A stretch of DNA of 13,567 nucleotides from Clostridiales bacterium (GTDB lineage: Bacteria; Bacillota; Clostridia; Oscillospirales; Butyricicoccaceae), in NCBI GenBank assembly GCA_019421385.1, contig JAHZFK010000059.1, positions 1 to 13,567 of the forward strand, given 5' to 3'. Made by a program: the position numbers and the translations under genes. The notes beneath the pieces are model-generated. The model was given only the letters and a program-made list of their open reading frames with translations, had not been told where the DNA came from and did not search any database. This document shows, piece by piece, positions 6,257-13,567 of this stretch (the stretch's first letter is position 1; each line of letters opens with the position of its first letter).

Positions 6257-6721
6257 TTATTTTTCCACCTTGGGCGAATGCTCGCGAATCTCCTTGATCT
6301 TCTGGATACCTGCCGTCAGGCACTGCTGCAAGCCATCCATGTCCTCGGCCGACACATTGCGCTCGAGGAACAGCAGCTCGATCGCATGAGACAGCTGCAC
6401 CATCACATTGGCCGTTTCGAGGAACTTGGGGAAATTGTGCGACTGCATCGCGTTGCGGAACTTACGGATATCCCGCGTGATGAATTCCACCACTTCGCCC
6501 TCGCCCTCAAAATCGCCGTAGGAGATCGGATAGGGCTCGACGCGCTGCAAATAATACTTATCCCGCTTGGTCACGTTAAAAACGTAGGTCACGCAAATCT
6601 CGTCATCCAGCTGAAATTTGGCAATATACATAATACCGTTGCGCACTTCCTTGATGGAGGTGGCGCCGATCTGACGCAGTGATACATTGATGATATCACC
6701 GGAAAAACTGCTTGTTAACAT
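6257..6721 (-). CDS. Conserved-looking soluble protein of unknown function (154 residues)
   Basis: I do not recognise this family. The protein has no signal peptide or membrane segment. The first half reads as beta-rich (GIMYIAKFQLDDEICVTYVFNV). The second half reads as helices (RKFRNAMQSHNFPKFLETAN, then a helix around HAIELLFLERN and a charged C-terminus). It is rich in acidic residues, with only two cysteines and no metal-binding motif. The ATG at 6721 has an AAGGA ribosome binding site with 6-nt spacing. It begins 31 bases after the permease stop codon with no terminator between, so it should be co-transcribed with it. Its role may be linked to that permease, but this is inference from position alone. 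Confidence 0.85.
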   Translation of the reverse strand: MLTSSFSGDIINVSLRQIGATSIKEVRNGIMYIAKFQLDDEICVTYVFNVTKRDKYYLQRVEPYPISYGDFEGEGEVVEFITRDIRKFRNAMQSHNFPKFLETANVMVQLSHAIELLFLERNVSAEDMDGLQQCLTAGIQKIKEIREHSPKVEK

Positions 6722-6752
6722 ATGCTTTCCTTCTTTCTCAGCCTGTCAGGTG

Positions 6753-8021
6753 TCAATGGAAACGAATCAGCAGATATACCGTGGAGATCGCGACCGACAT
6801 CAGCATCATCGGGAAGCCCACGCGCAGGTAGCGCGCAAAGGTGATCGGATGCCCATGCTTGGCCGAGATGCCCGAGAGCACCACGTTTGCCGAAGCGCCG
6901 ATCAGCGTGCCGTTGCCGCCCAAGCACGCGCCCAGGGACAGCGCCCACCACAGCGCGGTGACATCCATGCCGTCCGCCTGCATCGCAAGGATCAGCGGGA
7001 TCATGGTCGCGACAAACGGGATGTTGTCCAAAAAGGACGAGAACAGCGCCGAACCCCACAGGATGAGCAGCATGAGCAGCATGGCGTTGCCGCCGGTCAC
7101 CTCGACCAGCGCATTGCCCAGCATGGTGATGATGCCGGTCTGCTGCATGCCGCCGACCACGACGAACAGGCCGGTGAAGAACAGAATGGTCGACCACTCG
7201 ACGCCGAGCACGATCTCTTCGGTGTCCTGCTTGCCGATCAGCAACATTATTATAGCACTGCCCAGCGCGATAATGCAAGAATCCACGCCGAGCGAGCTGT
7301 GGAACACAAAGCCGAACACGACCACAACGATCATCACAACGCTCTTGACCAGCAGCGCGTGGTCCTTGATCGACTTGTTTTCATCCAGCTGCATGACAGC
7401 GGCCATCTTGTCCGGCTCGACGATGAGCTTTTTGCCGAACATGAAATAGAAGCACACGCACAGCGCTGCCATGATAAACACCACTGCGATACCGGTATTG
7501 CCCACGAAGTCCATGAAGCTCAGGCCCGCCTGCGAACCGATCATGATGTTCGGGGGGTCGCCGATCAGGGTCGCGGTACCGCCGATATTGGAGGCGAGTA
7601 TCTGCGCCAGCAGAAACGGCACCGGATTCAGCCCCAGAATGCCCGTGATTGCAATCGCCATCGGGCCGACCAGCAGCACTGTCGTCACGTTATCCAGGAA
7701 CGCGGAGAGCACCGCGGTCAGGAGGGTGAACAGCAGCATGATCTTCCACGGGTTGCCCTTTGCGATCTTCGCCGCTTTGATCGCAACATACTCGAACAGG
7801 CCCGAGTTGCGCACCACAGCGACAAACAGCATCATGCCGATCAGCACGCCAATGGTGCTGAAGTCTATGTAGCTGATCGCTTCATCCACCGTCAGAATAT
7901 GCAGACAGACCAGCACGACCCCACCCGCAACCGCTGCTACCGTGCGATGCACTTTTTCCGTTACAATCGCGGCCATTACGATCAGAAAGACCACGACGGA
8001 AAGGATTTGCATGGTATTCAT
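6753..8021 (-). CDS. ArsB/NhaD-superfamily permease (SLC13-like)
   Basis: This is a 422-residue cytoplasmic-membrane transporter of the ion-transporter superfamily that includes ArsB, NhaD and SLC13 anion carriers. About ten to twelve hydrophobic segments are present. The family's internal duplication is easy to see. SAFLDNVTTVLL (residues 106-117) is echoed by SSFLDNIPFVATM (328-340). SNIGGTATLIGDPPNIM (144-160) is echoed by ACLGGNGTLIGASANVV (365-381). These paired motifs form the substrate and ion sites in the two half-repeats. The start at 8021 has an AAAGGGG ribosome binding site; a second ATG three codons in is less well placed. The promoter is at 8086-8115. The substrate (Na+/H+, arsenite, or organic or inorganic anions) cannot be told from sequence. 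Confidence 0.92.
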   Translation of the reverse strand: MNTMQILSVVVFLIVMAAIVTEKVHRTVAAVAGGVVLVCLHILTVDEAISYIDFSTIGVLIGMMLFVAVVRNSGLFEYVAIKAAKIAKGNPWKIMLLFTLLTAVLSAFLDNVTTVLLVGPMAIAITGILGLNPVPFLLAQILASNIGGTATLIGDPPNIMIGSQAGLSFMDFVGNTGIAVVFIMAALCVCFYFMFGKKLIVEPDKMAAVMQLDENKSIKDHALLVKSVVMIVVVVFGFVFHSSLGVDSCIIALGSAIIMLLIGKQDTEEIVLGVEWSTILFFTGLFVVVGGMQQTGIITMLGNALVEVTGGNAMLLMLLILWGSALFSSFLDNIPFVATMIPLILAMQADGMDVTALWWALSLGACLGGNGTLIGASANVVLSGISAKHGHPITFARYLRVGFPMMLMSVAISTVYLLIRFH

Positions 8022-8085
8022 TTTCTTTCCCCTTTCCCGCGCACCGCCATGCGTGCGTGCGCGCCTTCAAATTGTTTTACGACAT

Positions 8086-8115
8086 ATTATACTCCCGCGT
8101 TTCTCGGGTTTTCAA
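8086..8115 (-). promoter_or_regulatory. Sigma-A promoter of the ArsB/NhaD-type permease operon
   Basis: TTGAAA (8115-8110), an 18-bp spacer and TATAAT (8091-8086) on the minus strand, about 65 bases before the permease start codon. Confidence 0.75.
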
Positions 8116-8259
8116 TGTTCAATTCCCCCTGATTTGCAAGGTATTCCGACAAAAGTTTTGTTATTTCGCACGAATTTTCTTTGTTTTCTTTACACACTTT
8201 TAACAACACTCTCGTCTCTCCTGTGATGCATTTTGACTGTCTGCGCACACGCGCGACGA

Positions 8260-8290
8260 CGCCCCCGATGCTGTCATCGCATCAGGGGCG
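8260..8290 (-). terminator. GC-rich hairpin downstream of clpC, without a U-tract
   Basis: The 12-bp stem CGCCCCTGATGC (8290-8279) / GCATCGGGGGCG (8271-8260) includes one G-U pair and has a 7-nt loop, 50 bases after the clpC stop. No T-run follows on the minus strand. It may be a Rho-dependent or weak terminator, or an RNA-stabilising 3' hairpin, rather than a standard intrinsic terminator. Confidence 0.45.
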
Positions 8291-8339
8291 CCGCCCGTTT
8301 CAATTTATATCACATGGGAATGAGAAGTAGGTGTCTTGC

Positions 8340-10805
<2,466 letters not shown>

Positions 10806-10855
10806 AGGTCAACACTCCTTTCTGAGTGGAACAGTTCAAATTTATTTTTATTGGA

Positions 10856-11857
10856 TTATTCTAAAATCAGGTCTTTGGCTGCCGCGCGCAGCAGTTCTGC
10901 ACGCTTGCAGTCGCGCTCCTGCGGCGCGCCGGTCAGCATCGCCGGACGGATACGCTGTTCGAGTTCATACAGCTTCTGCGGCTCTACGCCCGACAGCAAG
11001 CCCATTTGCAGACCGACCAACACATCCGAAATGCACTGCACAGCCTCGCTCGTGTCGATCAGGTAAGCGGAGCGCAGCGTGCCTGCCGCGCGATAGATAC
11101 GATCGCGCAGACCGGCTTCATTCTGACTGCGCACCTGCTCGCGCGCCTTCTTTTCCGCGTCAATGATGGTGGTCGCGGTCTCGACCAGCTTATCGGTCAG
11201 CTCTGCCGCCGAAGCGCCCAGCGTGACCTGATTGGAAATCTGATAGAATCCGCCGACCGCCTTGGAACCTTCGCCGTATGCGCCGCGCACCGCACAGCCA
11301 CGGCTGCCGGCGTAACCGGTCATTCGACCGATCTCGCCCGTTGCCGCCAGCATGGGCAGATGCAGCATGATGGATGCCCGCAGGCCAGTGCCGATGTTGG
11401 TCGGGCACGCGGTCAGATAGCCCAGCCGCTCGTCATAAGCGAACGGCAGCTCGCCTTCGATCAGCGCCGCGATGCGGTTTGCCGTTTCCAGACATTCCTT
11501 CGGACACAGGCCGGTGCCGATCACCTGCAAGCGCAGATGATCTTCCTCGCCCACCATGATGGACACGCCGCCGTCTTTGGAGACGATCAGCCAGCCGCCG
11601 TTCTGCGCCAGCTCAGGTGAGATCAAGTGCTCCTCGACCAGCTGGGATGCTTCGGTCGAGCGCGGGATGATCTGTTTCTTTTCAAATTCCGGCCCGATGG
11701 TCGGATTATGTTGCAGCGCCGCGAACACTTTGTCCGCGATCTCCTTGTGCTGTGCGTCGGTCAGACGGAAGGGATACCCCTTCAGGTTGCGGGCGAGCCG
11801 CACGCGGCTGGACGCTGCAAGACCGGTGAAACCGCCGTTGATGGTGAACATGCTCAT
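10856..11857 (-). CDS. mcsB: McsB, protein-arginine kinase
   Basis: This 333-residue enzyme of the ATP:guanido phosphotransferase fold phosphorylates arginines in proteins, marking them for ClpCP and, in Bacillus, inactivating CtsR. Visible signatures are SSRVRLARNL (16-25), VGEEDHLRLQ (102-111, with the paired glutamates of the active site) and CPTNIGTGLRAS (151-162) with the family cysteine. YGEGSKAVGGFYQISNQ (194-210) and the C-terminal RDCKRA (315-320) also fit; the latter matches the RDxxRA motif that forms the phosphoarginine-binding pocket. It is somewhat shorter than the Bacillus subtilis protein (363) but no key motif is missing. Its ATG overlaps the mcsA stop by 4 bases (ATGA), indicating translational coupling. 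GGAGGG precedes the start. Confidence 0.97.
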   Translation of the reverse strand: MSMFTINGGFTGLAASSRVRLARNLKGYPFRLTDAQHKEIADKVFAALQHNPTIGPEFEKKQIIPRSTEASQLVEEHLISPELAQNGGWLIVSKDGGVSIMVGEEDHLRLQVIGTGLCPKECLETANRIAALIEGELPFAYDERLGYLTACPTNIGTGLRASIMLHLPMLAATGEIGRMTGYAGSRGCAVRGAYGEGSKAVGGFYQISNQVTLGASAAELTDKLVETATTIIDAEKKAREQVRSQNEAGLRDRIYRAAGTLRSAYLIDTSEAVQCISDVLVGLQMGLLSGVEPQKLYELEQRIRPAMLTGAPQERDCKRAELLRAAAKDLILE

Positions 11858-12390
11858 TTCTGCTCGCCCTCCATTCTGCGAATCTCGTCACGCAGGCGCG
11901 CGGCCTGCTCGTATTCCTCGTTTTCGACTGCGGTTTTCAGCTGCGCACGCAGTGTCTCGATCGGGTCCTCCTTGGGCTGCTCCGCAGCGGGGGCTGCACC
12001 GATATGCCGTGTCGCGCCGTGAATCTTTTCCACATAGGGATTGAGGATATCCGAAAACGTGTTGTAGCAATCCGGACAGCCTACGCGGCCGGTCTGCCGC
12101 AGCTCGCTTTCGGTCATGCCACAGGTCGGGCACTTGCGTTCGGTGCCGAGCAGCGTCGCGGTCGGCGCACCCAGCATGTCGTTCCACAGGCTGCCAAAAC
12201 CGCCGCCGAGGAACGAATGGAACGGATCGCTCCAGAAGTGGTTCATTGACTGAAACGCGTTTTCAAACGCGCCGCCAATGTTTTCTTTTTGCGCACAGTC
12301 TTCGCACAGGTGCATTTCGCGTGTTACGCCGTTGATGGTTTCCTTATAGTACATCGTCGCTTCATTCTTGCCGCATTTCTCGCATTTCAT
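11854..12390 (-). CDS. mcsA: McsA, zinc-finger activator of McsB with UVR domain
   Basis: This 178-residue cytosolic protein binds and stimulates the arginine kinase McsB. Four CxxC pairs are present: CEKC (3-6), CEDC (29-32), CPTC (87-90) and CPDC (105-108), giving two predicted treble-clef-type zinc sites. Between them lies an aromatic- and glycine-rich linker (about 47-75). The C-terminus, about 142-177, is a UVR-like coiled helix (EEYEQAARLRDEIRRME), the same kind of motif as in the ClpC middle domain. The ATG at 12390 has AAAGGAG upstream. It lies between ctsR (52-base gap) and mcsB (4-base overlap). Confidence 0.96.
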   Translation of the reverse strand: MKCEKCGKNEATMYYKETINGVTREMHLCEDCAQKENIGGAFENAFQSMNHFWSDPFHSFLGGGFGSLWNDMLGAPTATLLGTERKCPTCGMTESELRQTGRVGCPDCYNTFSDILNPYVEKIHGATRHIGAAPAAEQPKEDPIETLRAQLKTAVENEEYEQAARLRDEIRRMEGEQK

Positions 12391-12442
12391 AAGTCAAAAC
12401 TCCTTTCGAGAATCTATCTTCCAGTGATTTTGTTTACTGTTG

Positions 12443-12898
12443 TTATGCCGTAGCGATACCCATGACTGCGCATCGGAAAATCGCAGCGCGCAGACGGTCG
12501 CGGTCGGTTTTATCCACCTCCGCCAGCGCACCGTCCGAGCACGCGGACAGCAGAAGCTGTGCTTCCCGCTGTGTCAGCAACTCCGCCGACAGCAGCGCGC
12601 GTGTCAGTCGCGCCGCGTCGTTCTGCGTCAGCCTGCCGCCGATGCCGCGGGCGGCTTCGAGCAGCGTGCGCTGCTTGTCGTCCATCAGACGCACGATGCG
12701 GATGTATCCGCCGCCGCCGCGCTGGCTTTCGACCAGATATCCGTGTTCCGGCGTGAATCTTGTTTCAATCACATAATTGATCTGGCTTGGCACACACGAA
12801 AACCGGTCTGCCAGACTTTTGCGCTGCACCTCGGCCACGCCGCCGCCCGACGAAAGCATCTCCCCGATAAAATCGGCTATGATATCCGACATTTTCAT
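12443..12898 (-). CDS. ctsR: CtsR, heat-shock repressor of clp genes
   Basis: This 151-residue dimeric DNA-binding repressor controls class III heat-shock genes. The N-terminal domain starts MKMSDIIADFIGEML. It contains a winged helix-turn-helix (about 24-55, LADRFSCVPSQINYVIETRF) and the wing RGGGGYIRI (60-68), whose glycine-rich loop acts as the temperature sensor in Bacillus CtsR. The helical C-terminal half (about 72-151) is the dimerisation and regulatory part. The ATG at 12898 follows GGAGGT with good spacing. It is the first gene of its operon and is expected to repress it through the operators at 12929-12945 and 12992-13008. Heat or McsB activity would relieve repression (family knowledge). 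Confidence 0.97.
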   Translation of the reverse strand: MKMSDIIADFIGEMLSSGGGVAEVQRKSLADRFSCVPSQINYVIETRFTPEHGYLVESQRGGGGYIRIVRLMDDKQRTLLEAARGIGGRLTQNDAARLTRALLSAELLTQREAQLLLSACSDGALAEVDKTDRDRLRAAIFRCAVMGIATA

Positions 12899-12928
12899 GT
12901 GAACACCTCCTTCGGTCTCTTTCTTTTC

Positions 12929-12945
12929 TTTGACCTTTCCTGACC
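12929..12945 (-). promoter_or_regulatory. CtsR operator, downstream of the -10 box
   Basis: On the minus strand this is GGTCAGG-AAA-GGTCAAA, a direct heptad repeat with 3-nt spacing that fits the CtsR consensus RGTCAAA-NAN-RGTCAAA with two mismatches in the first heptad. It overlaps the predicted transcription start region, so bound CtsR would block initiation. Confidence 0.85.
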
Positions 12946-12954
12946 TTTGTCTAT

Positions 12955-12983
12955 ATTATAGGAGATACGCTCACAAAACGCAA
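12955..12983 (-). promoter_or_regulatory. Sigma-A promoter of the ctsR-mcsA-mcsB-clpC operon
   Basis: TTGCGT (12983-12978), a 17-bp spacer and TATAAT (12960-12955) on the minus strand. Transcription would start near 12948, leaving a leader of about 50 nt that contains one CtsR-type operator. Confidence 0.8.
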
Positions 12984-12991
12984 GAGATTTT

Positions 12992-13008
12992 TCTGACCAT
13001 TTCTGACC
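12992..13008 (-). promoter_or_regulatory. Second CtsR-type operator, upstream of the -35 box
   Basis: On the minus strand this is GGTCAGA-AAT-GGTCAGA, two identical heptads with the same 10-bp period as the downstream operator. Each heptad differs from GGTCAAA at one position. It lies 9 bases upstream of the -35 box and its left edge is exactly 63 bp from that of the first operator. Confidence 0.65.
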
Positions 13009-13037
13009 ATTTGCCGGACTTTTTATTTGAAAACCCA

Positions 13038-13077
13038 TTGTTTTCTCTTGTTTTCTCATGCAATCTCTTTTTATCTC
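13038..13077. repeat. Helically phased 10-bp repeats between ctsR and the ferredoxin gene
   Basis: The 10-mer TTGTTTTCTC occurs twice in perfect tandem (13038-13047, 13048-13057). ATGCAATCTC and TTTTTATCTC then follow in the same register, so TCTC recurs every 10 bp four times. On the minus strand this gives GAGA followed by A-tracts in helical phase, a layout typical of intrinsically bent DNA. Confidence 0.6.
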
Positions 13078-13089
13078 TTTATTTCATTC

Positions 13090-13108
13090 TTTGACTTTGC
13101 ATTTGACT
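13090..13108 (+). repeat. Direct repeat TTTGACT x2 upstream of the ferredoxin promoter
   Basis: TTTGACT (13090-13096) and TTTGACT (13102-13108) are separated by TTGCA. On the minus strand each unit is AGTCAAA, the exact CtsR heptad, but the period is 12 bp instead of the 10 bp of a standard CtsR site. It lies about 37 bases upstream of the ferredoxin -35 box. Confidence 0.45.
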
Positions 13109-13144
13109 TATCAAAAGTTAACCGTTGCTAACCCCTGCTTTTTA

Positions 13145-13172
13145 TTGCTTTTTCTCATTCTTGTGATACAAT
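13145..13172 (+). promoter_or_regulatory. Promoter of the ferredoxin gene
   Basis: TTGCTT (13145-13150), a 16-bp spacer and TACAAT (13167-13172) preceded by TGA, giving an extended -10 (TGATACAAT). It lies 33 bases upstream of the ferredoxin start codon on the plus strand, divergent from ctsR. Confidence 0.7.
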
Positions 13173-13205
13173 AAATGTGTAAATTCAAATGGAGGTGCAA
13201 TACCA

Positions 13206-13376
13206 ATGGCATATGTTATCAGTGGCGCTTGCATCAGCTGTGGTTCCTGCGCGGGCGAGTGCCCGGTAGGCGCTATCTCTGAGGGCGACGGCAAGTACGA
13301 GATCAACGCAGACGCTTGCATCGATTGCGGCAGCTGCGCAGGTACCTGCCCGGTAGGCGCTATTTCGCAGGGCTAA
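13206..13376 (+). CDS. 2[4Fe-4S] ferredoxin, clostridial type
   Basis: This 56-residue soluble electron carrier would shuttle low-potential electrons between enzymes such as pyruvate:ferredoxin oxidoreductase, hydrogenases and Rnf/Bcd complexes in anaerobes (family knowledge; partners are not visible here). Two CxxCxxCxxxCP motifs are complete: Cys 9, 12, 15, 19 and Cys 38, 41, 44, 48. The fourth cysteine of one motif completes the cluster held by the other three of its partner. The two halves are nearly identical (CGSCAGECPVGAIS and CGSCAGTCPVGAIS), the family's ancient duplication. The ATG at 13206 has GGAGGTG 9 nt upstream. The gene has its own promoter and terminator and so is monocistronic. 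Confidence 0.97.
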   Translation: MAYVISGACISCGSCAGECPVGAISEGDGKYEINADACIDCGSCAGTCPVGAISQG

Positions 13377-13430
13377 TTGTTTAGCATAGACGCGAAATAC
13401 CAAACACAATCCGGTATCCCGGAAAACAAT

Positions 13431-13467
13431 AACGCCTGAAAACGGTCAAGCCGTTTTCAGGCGTTTT
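13431..13467 (+). terminator. Intrinsic terminator of the ferredoxin gene
   Basis: The perfect 15-bp stem AACGCCTGAAAACGG (13431-13445) / CCGTTTTCAGGCGTT (13451-13465) has a 5-nt loop, with the T-run continuing to 13467. It begins 54 bases after the ferredoxin stop codon. Confidence 0.9.
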
Positions 13468-13493
13468 GCTTTATCTGCCTTTGCTCTGCAACG

Positions 13494-13510
13494 AAAAAAG
13501 AGCCTGTCCG
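13494..13510 (-). other. Half terminator: U-tract and one stem arm next to the IS end
   Basis: On the minus strand this reads CGGACAGGCTC followed by TTTTTT, the descending arm and U-tract of an intrinsic terminator. Thirteen bases (AAAAAGAGCCTGT on the plus strand) are identical to the SulP terminator at 1334-1346. The complementary arm GAGCCTGTCCG would have to lie to the right, where the IS-like sequence begins two bases later. Confidence 0.4.
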
Positions 13511-13512
13511 TT

Positions 13513-13567
13513 TGAAGTGACCCCAAAAAGTTAGACAATATTTTGGAATAAAAAATATTCAAGCAGC
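13513..13567 (+). mobile_element. End of an IS3-family insertion sequence (partial)
   Basis: From TG at 13513 the sequence contains TGACCCCAAAAAGTTAGACA, which I recognise as the kind of terminal inverted repeat found on IS3-family (IS150-group) elements in Firmicutes. The AT-rich sequence after it is like the short leader before the first transposase frame. No transposase codons lie in the window, so the left/right polarity and intactness of the element cannot be judged. Confidence 0.65.

Larger units (their letters stand above)
8022..8339. other. Intergenic region between clpC and the permease gene
   Basis: This stretch of about 318 bases has no gene that I can support. From right to left it holds a GC-rich hairpin (8260-8290) that may end the clpC transcript, then an AT-rich tract (about 8116-8230). 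The tract includes a short palindrome ACAAAAGTTTTGT near 8148. The permease promoter (8086-8115) and its leader follow. Open frames on either strand here lack ribosome binding sites. Confidence 0.6.

Noticed and set aside
6063..6323. Minus-strand open frame of 86 codons between the 154-residue gene and the antiporter
   Set aside because: It overlaps the 3' end of the 154-residue gene, runs through a strong terminator hairpin, and conflicts with the better-supported 37-codon frame.
3374..8021. Arsenic-resistance cluster, because an ArsC-like and an ArsB-superfamily protein are both present
   Set aside because: The two genes lie about 3 kb apart in different transcription units with no arsR, acr3 or arsA. 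The ArsC-like protein fits the broad Spx/YffB group, and the permease fits the wide NhaD/SLC13 superfamily.

Overview
The window comes from a moderately GC-rich Gram-positive anaerobe, most likely a member of the Clostridia (Oscillospiraceae/Butyricicoccaceae-like; this placement is inference). The grounds are the ctsR-mcsA-mcsB-clpC heat-shock operon, strong AGGAGG-type ribosome binding sites, sigma-A promoters of TTGACA/TATAAT type, a 56-residue clostridial 2[4Fe-4S] ferredoxin, and a Soj-type parA. Nearly every gene is on the minus strand; only the ferredoxin and the mobile-element end at the right edge are described on the plus strand.

Reading leftward with transcription from the right: ctsR, mcsA, mcsB and clpC (12898 down to 8340) form one operon that encodes the CtsR repressor, the McsA/McsB protein-arginine kinase and the ClpC unfoldase. 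Its promoter lies between two CtsR-type heptad operators exactly 63 bp apart. Next comes an ArsB/NhaD-superfamily permease followed by an unrecognised 154-residue protein, closed by a strong terminator. A 37-residue small ORF with an excellent ribosome binding site then sits directly before a CPA2 cation:proton antiporter. After that come an unknown polytopic membrane protein co-transcribed with an ArsC/Spx-like thioredoxin-fold protein, and two tRNA-Ser genes (UGA, GCU) behind a consensus promoter. A SulP anion transporter with a STAS domain, a PfkB-family sugar-phosphate kinase (FruK-like) and the first 23 codons of parA/soj complete the left side. Most transcription units end in clear intrinsic terminators; the hairpin after clpC lacks a U-tract.

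To the right of ctsR, a roughly 300-bp divergent intergenic region holds helically phased 10-bp repeats, a second direct repeat and the ferredoxin promoter. The ferredoxin gene and its terminator follow. The last 55 bases look like the terminal inverted repeat of an IS3-family insertion sequence, which appears to have landed beside or inside the hairpin of another terminator.

This is mainly core genome (proteostasis, ion and anion transport, tRNAs, chromosome partitioning). I found no defence island, CRISPR array, prophage or secondary-metabolite cluster. The observations most worth following up are the paired, helically phased CtsR operators, the small ORF before the antiporter, the IS end next to a half terminator, and a terminator-like hairpin in front of parA.
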